Positions 50,969-58,948 of a stretch of DNA of 64,000 nt are shown here, one piece after another. The DNA lies in NCBI RefSeq assembly GCF_001434295.1, contig NZ_AZFA01000008.1, forward strand, positions 8,276-72,275, read 5' to 3'. This DNA comes from Companilactobacillus versmoldensis DSM 14857 = KCTC 3814 (GTDB lineage: Bacteria > Bacillota > Bacilli > Lactobacillales > Lactobacillaceae). The translations under genes were made by a program, and so were the position numbers. The first letter of the stretch is position 1. Each line of letters opens with the position of its first letter. Below the pieces are notes generated by a model. The model made no database searches, was not told the DNA's origin, and saw only the letters and a list, made by a program, of their open reading frames with translations.

Positions 50969-51025
50969 ATTTAATACACCTTTGAAGTTTATGTCAATCA
51001 AATCGTACATACTTTTCAGGCGTGA

Positions 51026-51441
51026 TTATTTACCTAATTTGTCGTAATCTTCATCGGTAACTTTTTCGAGCCATTCTGAAGTTCCCTTTGTGATGGCAAT
51101 GTGACTGAACCAGCTGTCTTTTGTTGCACCATGCCAGTGTTTAACTCCTTCTTTGATAACAACAACGTCACCTTGCTTCAATAATTGAGCAGGCTTGCCC
51201 CATTCTTGATACCAACCTTCGCACCTGTGACGAGCAAGATTTGGAATCCATCATGGTGGATGTGCCAATCGTTACGGCATCCTGGTTCAAAAGTAACGTT
51301 ACTACCACCAAAGTCGATGTTGTCTTCTGGGCTGAATAGACTTTCAAGGTAACTTTGTCCAATAAAGTATTGGGCATAAGCTTCATTTTTTTCTCCGATT
51401 GGGAAAACTCCACCATTTTTCAATTCTTCATTTTTAGCCAT
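51026..51441 (-). pseudogene. Cupin-domain protein with frameshift
   Basis: ATG at 51441 after AAGGAAG opens a cupin: WHIHHDGFQILLVTG carries the first metal-binding His motif. About 51221 one base appears to be missing: codons ...GTCACAGGTGC are followed by GAAGGTTGGTATCAAGAATG, which reads EGWYQEW in another frame and then continues KQGDVVVIKEGVKHWHGAT to TAA at 51026. The joined protein would be about 138 residues, normal for the family. Could be a true mutation or a read error. Part of an operon with a carboxymuconolactone decarboxylase-like gene. Confidence 0.85.
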
Positions 51442-51475
51442 TATTGTACTTCCTTAAGTTAGATTTTAATTGTAA

Positions 51476-51793
51476 TTATTTCCAGATTTCCTTAGCACGG
51501 TTAAATGCTGACCATGCTTTTGGCCAACCAGCATAAAATGCTAGATGTGTTAACTCAGCAACGATTTCTTCTTTAGTGATTCCATTTTGCTTACCGATGC
51601 GTAAGTGAGCTTCTAACTGTTCAGTATTTCCAGCTGAAACGATACTTGCGATAGTGATCAAAGAACGATCATGAGCAGAAAGTTCATTTTCCTTGCTCCA
51701 AACTTCACCGAATAGAACATCATCATTTAAATCAGCAAATTGAGGGGCAAAATCTCCCAATTGTTCTTTACCAGCTGTTTGTTTTTTGGCCAT
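51476..51793 (-). CDS. Carboxymuconolactone decarboxylase family protein
   Basis: 105 residues, all helical CMD/AhpD-type domain: DRSLITIASIVSAGNTEQLE (about 42-61), HLRIGKQNGITKEEIVAEL and HLAFYAGWPKAWSAF. The CxxC of AhpD peroxidases is absent. ATG after TAGGAGG. It lies 34 bases before the cupin gene and after the MerR gene, whose promoter has the spacing typical of MerR-activated genes. In lactobacilli this trio is often found together, but its substrate is unknown. Confidence 0.85.
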   Translation of the reverse strand: MAKKQTAGKEQLGDFAPQFADLNDDVLFGEVWSKENELSAHDRSLITIASIVSAGNTEQLEAHLRIGKQNGITKEEIVAELTHLAFYAGWPKAWSAFNRAKEIWK

Positions 51794-51832
51794 AACTCAT
51801 TCCTCCTAGATTTCCTATCTTTTCGAACGACT

Positions 51833-51865
51833 ATAGTAAACCACTTAAAGTACACTGCAAGTCAA
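51833..51865 (-). promoter_or_regulatory. MerR-type promoter of the CMD/cupin operon
   Basis: TTGACT and a -10 (TTTACT or TACTAT) are separated by 19-21 bases, longer than normal, with ACTTTAAGT dyad symmetry in the spacer. Long spacers of this kind are typical of promoters twisted by MerR activators. Confidence 0.5.
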
Positions 51866-51906
51866 CAAAATAAATAAAAAAAGATAAATAATTTCATATA
51901 TAAAAA

Positions 51907-51938
51907 AGCTCACTATCCCCTTTCGAGAATAGCAAGCT
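51907..51938 (-). terminator. Rho-independent terminator of merR gene
   Basis: AGCT-GCTATTC/GGGATAG-AGCT hairpin with T6 on the minus strand. Confidence 0.75.
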
Positions 51939-51970
51939 AAATGTAATCAAAATTATAAGTACGAACCAGA

Positions 51971-52417
51971 TTATTCTTCATGATTCATGTTATCCAAGTA
52001 CGTAGCAAAACCTTCGCTGTCTTTGATCTTGCCAGTAGTCTTACCAGTGTACCAATCGATCTTATCGTCCAAAATGGTCAAACTGTGATCAAGATCTTCC
52101 ATTTTCTTCATGAATTCACTGCGGACATTTTTGAGTAATTCCAACCGCTTATTGATAGTCGAATCCCCTTCAGCACGCCATTGAACGTACTTCTTCAGTT
52201 GTTCGATCGACATACCAGTGCTCTTTAAATGCAATAAAAACTTGATCCATTTAACATCCGCATCAGTATAAAATCTCAAACCGTTTTCTGAACGATGAGG
52301 TTTGACTAAACCTTCTTTTTCGTAATATCTAAGTGTGGGACTGGTCAAGCCAGTCATTTCTGCAAAATCACCGATCCGATAGTGACGTTCGGTCTCGTTC
52401 ATTGTTTCTGTTGACAT
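51971..52417 (-). CDS. MerR family transcriptional regulator
   Basis: 148 residues. N-terminal winged HTH YRIGDFAEMTGLTSPTLRYY (about 13-32) followed by EKEGLVKPHRSENGLRFY, a long coiled dimerisation helix (about 90-125) and a short C-terminal effector region without cysteines. I chose the ATG at 52417; one seven codons upstream (52438) is also open. It probably activates the downstream CMD/cupin operon in response to a small molecule. Confidence 0.82.
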   Translation of the reverse strand: MSTETMNETERHYRIGDFAEMTGLTSPTLRYYEKEGLVKPHRSENGLRFYTDADVKWIKFLLHLKSTGMSIEQLKKYVQWRAEGDSTINKRLELLKNVRSEFMKKMEDLDHSLTILDDKIDWYTGKTTGKIKDSEGFATYLDNMNHEE

Positions 52418-52509
52418 TAAATTATCTCTTTTCATCATTTCTTTTAAGTTGGCTTTAAGTCTAGCATTTATTATTATAAATGTAAATATTTATAATCTAT
52501 ATTAAAAAA

Positions 52510-52532
52510 AGAGAGTAAGTCATCTACTCTCT
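52510..52532 (-). terminator. Rho-independent terminator
   Basis: GAGAGTA/TACTCTC hairpin followed by T7 on the minus strand, after the fourth peptide gene. Confidence 0.75.
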
Positions 52533-52551
52533 TCTGCTTTAAATATCATAA

Positions 52552-52662
52552 TTAACGAAAACTAGTTACATTATTAAAGAATTGGCCAAAGGCAGCAAGA
52601 TCATTTCCAGCGGTTTGTAATCCTGTACTGATGCCGGCTCTTAAAGAATTAAGAATAATCAT
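52552..52662 (-). CDS. 36-residue peptide, family member 4
   Basis: ATG after AAGGAGG. It begins MIILNSLRAGISTGLQTAGN and ends FGQFFNNVTSFR, clearly homologous to the trio at 47.7-48.1 kb but 4.4 kb away and single, with its own terminator. It lies 76 bases after the SDR gene, which could be transcribed with it. Same lack of leader and cysteine as the others. Confidence 0.75.
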   Translation of the reverse strand: MIILNSLRAGISTGLQTAGNDLAAFGQFFNNVTSFR

Positions 52663-52738
52663 AGTATGAATCCTCCTTGATAGAATGAATTCATTATTGC
52701 ACCTAAACCTTAATTTAAACTTAAATACAATAATTATC

Positions 52739-53449
52739 TTAATATAAATCTATTCCACCATCAATATTTATTATCTGACCAGTGATAAATTCGTTCTCCA
52801 TTAAATAGAGATATCCGCTAGCGACTTCAGAAAGCTTGGCAACTCTTCTAAGAGGAACGTTTTTGGAGAAATCGGTAACCTGTTGCATCATTTCTGGTTC
52901 TGGTACATCCCGCCACAATCCGGTTGGGGTCCAACTTGGTGAGACCGCGTTCACTCTAAATTCCGGTGCCATTTCAACCGCTAAACCCTGAACCATCAAG
53001 TTTATTGCCTGATTGCCAACAATAGCACCAGAGGCATTTGATGGACTTCCACCAGATCCTGAAGTAAAAATCAGTGAACCGTGTTGATTGAGATGTTTAG
53101 CAGCTATTTGGGCTAATTGCAAATCAGTGAAAAATTTGTCTTCAATGGTTTTTCTGATCAAGCTAATATCAGTATTCAGAAAGCCACCGCTCATCGCTCC
53201 ACCCAGAGTCGAAACGATATGATCGAAGTTTGACGTCGAATCAAAATACTTCTCCAAAGCTGCTTTCCCATGAGCATCTATGCTCTTGGCTTGAATGTTT
53301 TTGTGGTCTTTTTGGAATTGTTTGGTACGAGTTTTATTATGTCCGATGACGGTCACATTTGCTCCGGCATGTTCGGTTTGGCGGGCAACTTCTCGTCCAA
53401 AACCTGAAGTACCGCCGACGATTAAGATGCGTTTGTTTTCTAGTGTCAT
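52739..53449 (-). CDS. Atypical short-chain dehydrogenase
   Basis: 236 residues of Rossmann SDR fold: VGGTSGFGREVARQTEHAGA near the N-terminus binds cofactor, TLGGAMSGGF and TSGSGGSPSNASGAIVGNQA follow, and the C-terminus is GYLYLMENEFITGQIINIDG. The catalytic YxxxK is missing: the expected position reads GAIVGNQA with no Tyr. It may be a binding or regulatory SDR or use other residues. ATG after AAGGAG. Confidence 0.78.
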   Translation of the reverse strand: MTLENKRILIVGGTSGFGREVARQTEHAGANVTVIGHNKTRTKQFQKDHKNIQAKSIDAHGKAALEKYFDSTSNFDHIVSTLGGAMSGGFLNTDISLIRKTIEDKFFTDLQLAQIAAKHLNQHGSLIFTSGSGGSPSNASGAIVGNQAINLMVQGLAVEMAPEFRVNAVSPSWTPTGLWRDVPEPEMMQQVTDFSKNVPLRRVAKLSEVASGYLYLMENEFITGQIINIDGGIDLY

Positions 53450-53467
53450 GTCTTCTCCTTACAAAAA

Positions 53468-53491
53468 AAGAGCGGAATTCTTTCCACTCTT
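53468..53491 (-). terminator. Rho-independent terminator
   Basis: AAGAGTGG/CCGCTCTT hairpin with T7 on the minus strand, between the protease gene and the SDR gene. Confidence 0.78.
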
Positions 53492-53526
53492 AGACTATTA
53501 GATATACCTTAAATAAAGCTTGACGA

Positions 53527-54153
53527 TTAATCAGTTGGATACAACAACTTGAGGTTTTGATAATCGCTGGCGTTGACTTTGACTGTGGCATTGTTGGTTG
53601 AATAAAAGTCGCTGGTGTAATACATGATGGCATTTTTATCAGCATAATTATCATTCAAACCAAGTGCATGACCCATTTCATGCATGATCGTATGCTCTAG
53701 GTCATCGTTGCCATATTGTCCGGTCCGTAATTGCGGATCCAACGAAATCAAGGTTTCAAGTAAAGTTTTGACTGATGGATCATTTGTATCTTGAATCAGG
53801 TTGAGAGAACTGCCCCAACTTGATTTATTAGGATCTCGATTGGTGAAAGTTATATTGACATCATTGAAATCAGTGGTATTGGTCAATCTCAAATGAATCA
53901 ACTTGGTTGAATTCCACTGTTCGATAGCATACTTGACATCTTGTCTAACCTGCTGGGACACACCAGGTTGAATCCCGACCGTGATATCATCTGGATCGGC
54001 AACTCGGTCGATCTTATTATTTTCCGAAGTTGCTTGAACTTTGGCAACTTGGTCGCTAGCTGCAGAAACAGTTGTGACTGCGGCGGTTGACGAAACTACC
54101 ACAAAGATGCTTAAGTCAGCGATGCTGGAAATAAGAATCTTTTTAAAATTCAT
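53527..54153 (-). CDS. Secreted matrixin-like zinc metalloprotease
   Basis: 208 residues. Start at 54153 after AGAGGGAGG. A signal peptide of about 35 residues, a pro-type segment, then the zinc motif HEMGHALGLND (HExxHxxGxxH/D, about residues 160-170) followed by the Met turn NAIMYY: matrixin (M10/M57 superfamily) signs. Short, with no hemopexin or other domain. Secreted; the substrate is not known. The third ligand is Asp rather than the usual His, as occurs in some bacterial members. Confidence 0.82.
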   Translation of the reverse strand: MNFKKILISSIADLSIFVVVSSTAAVTTVSAASDQVAKVQATSENNKIDRVADPDDITVGIQPGVSQQVRQDVKYAIEQWNSTKLIHLRLTNTTDFNDVNITFTNRDPNKSSWGSSLNLIQDTNDPSVKTLLETLISLDPQLRTGQYGNDDLEHTIMHEMGHALGLNDNYADKNAIMYYTSDFYSTNNATVKVNASDYQNLKLLYPTD

Positions 54154-54249
54154 AATAATCCTCCCTCTAGGATGATGATTAAATTTATTATAGTTCATTT
54201 ATTTTAAAATACTCAGGTTTTTGATTTTTGATTAGATGTGGGCATAAAG

Positions 54250-54280
54250 AAAGGGAAATACCTGATTGGTATTTCCCTTT
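54250..54280. terminator. Bidirectional hairpin terminator
   Basis: AAAGGGAAATACC/GGTATTTCCCTTT hairpin between the tannase-family gene and the matrixin-like protease gene. Confidence 0.7.
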
Positions 54281-54413
54281 GCTTTTGGCTTGCGAGAACT
54301 ACCTGGGGAGGATGTTCTTGGAAGCCAAGTGAATATTTATTTGTGTCTGATGCTTTGTTCTTTGAATACGGATATTTGGATTTGGGTTACCAAACCTCTA
54401 CTAATTTATAGCG

Positions 54414-54421
54414 GAAACGCG
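54414..54421. repeat. Empty module terminus (locus 4)
   Basis: An extra GAAACGCG next to the left end of the type A module. On the minus strand two GTTTC termini follow each other with no hairpin between, as if a second module had been lost. Confidence 0.5.
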
Positions 54422-54422
54422 T

Positions 54423-54538
54423 GAAACGCGCACTTTCCCACTGACTGTGGTTCATAAGTCAAAAAGGTTCCGGGCCGGACGGGCCCTTACCGCCTTTCTG
54501 CCTTATGCCCCACAGTCACCCGTGGGAAATAGCGCTCT
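54423..54538. repeat. Hairpin module type A (locus 4)
   Basis: 116 bp. Stems TTTCCCAC/GTGGGAAA, TGACTGTGG/CCACAGTCA, CATAAG/CTTATG, AAAAGG/CCTTT and GGGCC/GGCCC. The second stem reads differently at 62205-62320 (TGACTACGG/CCGTAGTCA), with both sides changed. It ends ten bases from the stop codon of the tannase-family gene. Confidence 0.88.
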
Positions 54539-54547
54539 TTTTTTGCT

Positions 54548-56221
54548 CTATTTCTTTGCGATCTTATTCATCCAAGTAAACATTTCATTCAAGTTGTAAT
54601 CGCCTGCGTGGCCTTTATTCCATTCTAGGTGATAGTTGACGTCTTTATTTTCGTTCTTTAGTTTTTGAGCGAAAATTGTTGGTACTGCGATTGATGTGTT
54701 GGCGTCTTTTTCACCGTATCTGATGTACCAGTGATCGGCTGTATCGGCGTTGTTGTTGCTGATGTAGTCCATTGGATTCATCATCTTGATGATGTTGTCA
54801 CTTGCTTTAGCTGTCTTATTTTTGGCAGTATTGTTCTTTTGACTGTAATCGGTGAAGTGTTTCTTGTTGACTGTTGCGGTACCCATTTCTTGGTTTTCAG
54901 CATTTGATAAGTCTACTCCGTCAAAAGCTGGAGCAGCTTTCATTCTACCTACTGCCTTGAAGTACTTCGACAAGTTAACGTCAGTTGCCTTGCCGTTCTT
55001 GATAGTTAACCATGGGTATTTCTTCTCGGTAATGTTCTTACCATTCTTGATAGCTGTGTTAGCAGAATTCTCAACGGTTTTCTTGATCAAATTATTGAAC
55101 GAGCCTGAGCCGTCTTTGTTCATCTTCAATGTTTTACCATTGTCATCTTTAAGATTTAGGCTATTAACATAGCTTGGGAACTCTTTCTTCAAATCATTAG
55201 AGATCTTCTTTTGAGCCGAAGTCAAAGTTGATGTTTCAGCAGTTTGTCCCGGCATTGCCATCCCTTGATAACTGTTGATTCCATTGAATTCCCATTCGTA
55301 TGCAGAATCAGCATTGTCCAAGTTCATAATAGGACAAAAATCCATTGATGCAAAAATATTATCTGAGGTATCGGCAGCTCCAATGGCTTTCAGATATGGT
55401 GCATAATCCTTGCTATTTCCTGATGCGCCTAGGAGGGCCGACATTGCGCCACCGGCACTTGTCCCATCAGAAATGATTTTATTTTGGTTTCCAGGAATCT
55501 TTTTAGAGTTTAATTTCAAGTAACGTACGGCAGCTTTTAAATCGACGATAGCTGCGGGTGCTTTACCTGTATAATTACTTTTTTGCTTCGTAGTTCTGCC
55601 ACGAGCACCAGGTGCTGCGACAATGTAGCCTTCTTTAAGGGCTTTTTCAGGAGCACTGTTGGCACCAGATGGAGCACCACCTGTAGCATTGGTCCCTGTT
55701 CCACCAGCACCGGGTGCTGCTGGAGTGCTTGATGATGACTTAGTTGATTTTGGCATCGTCATTGTTGATGAATTAGATTTACCAATAGTCGTTGCTTCAC
55801 CAGGCATATAGCCACCAACGGAATTAGGGAAGAATACTGGTGCAGAATTCTTCGTATATCCATTGATTTTCTTGTTCTTGAAATAAGCTTCAGGAATATA
55901 AATATTCATTGTTTGATACTTCTTATCAACTGGCTTGCTGACGTAGGTAATATTTTCATAAGCCCGATATTTGATCTTTTTATTTCCGGATGTCAAAGTA
56001 CGCACAGTGTACTTGGCATTCTTGAAATTCAAACTGACTTTCTTACCTTTGTAAGCATTGCCTCCTCGATAATAAGAAGCGTTTTTCTTATAACTAGTCG
56101 ATGATAAGTCGCCAGCTTTAATAGTTTTGCTACTGGATGACGAACTCTTATTACTTGAACAACCAGTTAAAACTAAGACGGCTAAAAACATCGTGAATAA
56201 AGCTATGGTAGTCTTTTTTAT
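54548..56221 (-). CDS. Tannase-family esterase lipoprotein with ATA start
   Basis: An alpha/beta hydrolase that in relatives splits gallate or phenolic esters. The product resembles the bacterial subtype B tannase of Lactobacillus plantarum: APVFFPNSVGGYMPG, AAPGARGRTT, nucleophile elbow GTSAGGAMSALLGASGNS, CPIMNLDNADSAYEWEFNGI and C-terminal GHAGDYNLNEMFTW. Lipobox LTGC is near residue 20 of the longer frame. The first ATG (56191) would give MFLAVLVLTGC without the charged start; ten codons upstream ATA AAA AAG follows GAGGG at ideal distance, so an ATA initiator or a start mutation is likely. Confidence 0.8.
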   Translation of the reverse strand: MKKTTIALFTMFLAVLVLTGCSSNKSSSSSSKTIKAGDLSSTSYKKNASYYRGGNAYKGKKVSLNFKNAKYTVRTLTSGNKKIKYRAYENITYVSKPVDKKYQTMNIYIPEAYFKNKKINGYTKNSAPVFFPNSVGGYMPGEATTIGKSNSSTMTMPKSTKSSSSTPAAPGAGGTGTNATGGAPSGANSAPEKALKEGYIVAAPGARGRTTKQKSNYTGKAPAAIVDLKAAVRYLKLNSKKIPGNQNKIISDGTSAGGAMSALLGASGNSKDYAPYLKAIGAADTSDNIFASMDFCPIMNLDNADSAYEWEFNGINSYQGMAMPGQTAETSTLTSAQKKISNDLKKEFPSYVNSLNLKDDNGKTLKMNKDGSGSFNNLIKKTVENSANTAIKNGKNITEKKYPWLTIKNGKATDVNLSKYFKAVGRMKAAPAFDGVDLSNAENQEMGTATVNKKHFTDYSQKNNTAKNKTAKASDNIIKMMNPMDYISNNNADTADHWYIRYGEKDANTSIAVPTIFAQKLKNENKDVNYHLEWNKGHAGDYNLNEMFTWMNKIAKK

Positions 56222-56340
56222 TTACTTTCCCTCTTTTCAAGAAAAAGTTTAGCACAGAAAATGAATATTTTTATGGCAAGCTTTCGACTGTAATATTCCT
56301 ATTTGGAGCGTATTGATTACATTTTGGAATAAAAAAAAGC

Positions 56341-56373
56341 CCACAAACGTTAGCTTGGAAGCAATGTTTGTGG
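56341..56373 (-). terminator. Rho-independent terminator
   Basis: CCACAAAC/GTTTGTGG hairpin with a long T run on the minus strand after pepO. Confidence 0.85.
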
Positions 56374-56394
56374 AACTTATAGTTAATTTAATTA

Positions 56395-58338
56395 TTACCA
56401 AATATTGACACGCTTTTCAGGATCGAGCCACATGCCATCACCTTTTGTTACATCAAACTCTGGGTAAAATTCATCCATATTTTGAGCCATAACATTAGCT
56501 CTAAGTGGGCCTGGTGCATGAACGTCAGTCTTCAAAAGTAGTTCATTGAATTCTTTTGTAGCTTTCAAGCGCCATACTCGAGCCCAGTTAACGAAGAATT
56601 GGTTCAAATTGACATCAGATTCAGTCTTGGCTGCTTCCAAAGCACAACGTAAACCACCAACGTCAGCAACGTTTTCGCTAACGACTAATTTACCGTTAAC
56701 TTTGCTGCCGGCATATGGGATACCATCGAATTCGTCGATCATCTTCTGAGTTAACTTCTTGAATTTAGCGTAATCTTCATCAGTCCACCAGTTGTTCATA
56801 TTACCGTATTCATCAAATTGAGCTCCGTTATTGTCAAAAGCATGAGAAATCTCATGAGCAATAACGGCACCAATACCACCATAGTTTTGACTGCTGAATT
56901 GCTTCAAACTATAAAATGGTGCTTGCAAAATAGCAGCTGGGAAAGTGATATCGTTTCTTGATGGATCATAACAAGCATTGACCATATGTCCAGGCATCAA
57001 CCATTTGCCACGGTTGACTGGACGATGGAAACTGTCGAGCTCATCTTGGCGCTTGATCCGATTAAATTTGACCACGTTGTCATATAATGAAGCATTTTCT
57101 TCAACTTCATAGCGTGAATAAATATCTTCGATCTTGTCAGGATAACCAACCTTGATGGCAATCTTTTCCAATTTAACGATAGCCTTTTTCTTGGTATTTT
57201 CACCCAACCAGCTATTGTCAGAAATACGTTGTTCATAAATATTGATCATCTTTTTGACCATTTGTTGAACATCTTTTTTAGCATCAGCACCGAAATACTT
57301 TTCACCATAGTATGCACCGACAACTTGATCAAAAATCCGAGCAGCCTTGTGATAGGCATACTTCGTTCGGTTTTGTAATTCTTTGGCGCCACTCAAAGCT
57401 AATGAGTATTCACCAATCGTTTGACGGAACTCCTCATCCAAATTAGCAGCATAGTCAGTCAAATATTGAACCAGCATCCAAGCTTTGATCTCTTCAAAGG
57501 TGTCAGCATTTACGATCTTATTCAAGTCGTCTAAATAACGAGGTTCCGTGATGATAACCTTATCAGGTGTGTCGTTGATCAAATCAGTCACTTGTGACTT
57601 AAGATCCAAGACATCTGACTTCTTGACATACTCGTCAAATTGCATCGGGTTGTAAATCTTAGTATAATCAGCCCACTCTTCTTGACTCTTAACAATCGGC
57701 ACGAGTAATTTATCAAAGGCCAAAGCCCTTTCGACGATAGCTTGAGCCTTCTTCAAGTCATAGCCGACCATCGAAAGCAATCTTACTGATACTTCTTGAA
57801 ATTTTTTCAGCAAAGCCTTGCCAGACTCGTTGTAAGCTTCATAGTAAGATTTATCAGGCAAGATCAAGCTTGCGCCTTCAATGTAAACAACATTAGTTGA
57901 CGTGTCTTTCATATCCGCATCGATTGAGACGTCGATTGGCAAGTCGAAGTTGTCAGCCGATAATTTGGCCAGCTGTTGACTCAAGTCATTGACGTCTTTC
58001 AAATCAGTTATCCGTTGGATATCTTTCAAAATTGGTTGTTGATGAAACTTGTTTAAATGTTCGACGTTATTTGCGAGGCGATAGAGTTTGACTGCCTGAA
58101 GCATTAAGTCATCATTGACTTTGCTTTCATCTTGAGCAAATTCGTGGAACTCGTTCATCAAGGTTTTTTCAACGGCTTCGTCGAGGTCCATAAAGCCACC
58201 TGTCCGAGGCTTATCTGCTGGAATAACGGCCTTTTCTTGCCATTCTCCGTTAACAGCTAAATAGAGATTTTCTTTATAACTAGCAGGTTTTGCATCGACC
58301 ATATCGCCGGCTCCGCCAACTACCTTACTTGTAAACAT
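56395..58338 (-). CDS. pepO: Endopeptidase PepO (M13 family)
   Basis: 647 residues, cytosolic zinc endopeptidase that cleaves oligopeptides in casein and protein use. HEISH (about residue 497), GGLRCALEA with the ENVADVGG third-ligand motif, and C-terminal VNIW are present; there is no signal peptide. Start at 58338 after GGTGGTGA. A second, exported and longer paralogue lies at 26540-28939. Single gene with its own terminator. Confidence 0.9.
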   Translation of the reverse strand: MFTSKVVGGAGDMVDAKPASYKENLYLAVNGEWQEKAVIPADKPRTGGFMDLDEAVEKTLMNEFHEFAQDESKVNDDLMLQAVKLYRLANNVEHLNKFHQQPILKDIQRITDLKDVNDLSQQLAKLSADNFDLPIDVSIDADMKDTSTNVVYIEGASLILPDKSYYEAYNESGKALLKKFQEVSVRLLSMVGYDLKKAQAIVERALAFDKLLVPIVKSQEEWADYTKIYNPMQFDEYVKKSDVLDLKSQVTDLINDTPDKVIITEPRYLDDLNKIVNADTFEEIKAWMLVQYLTDYAANLDEEFRQTIGEYSLALSGAKELQNRTKYAYHKAARIFDQVVGAYYGEKYFGADAKKDVQQMVKKMINIYEQRISDNSWLGENTKKKAIVKLEKIAIKVGYPDKIEDIYSRYEVEENASLYDNVVKFNRIKRQDELDSFHRPVNRGKWLMPGHMVNACYDPSRNDITFPAAILQAPFYSLKQFSSQNYGGIGAVIAHEISHAFDNNGAQFDEYGNMNNWWTDEDYAKFKKLTQKMIDEFDGIPYAGSKVNGKLVVSENVADVGGLRCALEAAKTESDVNLNQFFVNWARVWRLKATKEFNELLLKTDVHAPGPLRANVMAQNMDEFYPEFDVTKGDGMWLDPEKRVNIW

Positions 58339-58423
58339 TTCTTCACCACCAAAATTATTTGAATACCACTATAACACTAATATATTTATAAAAATAAGGA
58401 TGTGCTTTGTGCAGATAGAAAAA

Positions 58424-58451
58424 GGAGGTTGGGACTTTGTCCCAGCCTCCC
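58424..58451 (-). terminator. Rho-independent terminator
   Basis: GGGAGG-TGGGAC/GTCCCA-CCTCC hairpin with T5 on the minus strand, after the stress protein gene. Confidence 0.85.
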
Positions 58452-58471
58452 AAGAAATAGACTAAAAAGTT

Positions 58472-58936
58472 TTATCTGATAACACTGACAGAAACATTAG
58501 AATCATTGACGATCCGAGCAGCTTGCGAACCGATTGTATTACGGTTGCGGTTTTTCTCTTCAACACCAACGATCACTAAGTCTGGTTGGAATTTAGGAAT
58601 TACTTGTTCCACGATAACATGTCCTGGATTACCTTCAGTAACCATGAGATGTAAATCTTGAACACCATATGTTTTTGCTTTTTGGCCGTATGCCTCAAGA
58701 AGTTCCTTGATTTGGTTACGGCGTTCTTTCAACGTTTCTTTGTCCAATGATTGGAAAATGTTCAAATCCCCAGTTTCCAATACTGACACGATTCCCAGCT
58801 TAGCGTTATAGTGCTTTGCTAAAGAACAAGCATAATTAAATGCATTCTTTGAAGAAACAAAGTCGTCAGAATCAACACAAATCAAAATTCGATCATATTC
58901 AATTTTTCGAACATTGTAATCCTTTAATTCATCCAT
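58472..58936 (-). CDS. Universal stress protein (UspA family)
   Basis: 154 residues. Nucleotide-binding type Usp: N-terminal RILICVDSDD, and the ATP-binding region VIVGVEEKNRNRNTIGSQAARIVN with the G-x2-G-x9-G(S/T) pattern partly kept, ending NVSVSVIR. ATG after GGGGG. It lies 12 bases downstream of the D-aspartate ligase gene, so probably co-transcribed. Confidence 0.82.
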   Translation of the reverse strand: MDELKDYNVRKIEYDRILICVDSDDFVSSKNAFNYACSLAKHYNAKLGIVSVLETGDLNIFQSLDKETLKERRNQIKELLEAYGQKAKTYGVQDLHLMVTEGNPGHVIVEQVIPKFQPDLVIVGVEEKNRNRNTIGSQAARIVNDSNVSVSVIR

Positions 58937-58948
58937 CTGTACAGCCCC

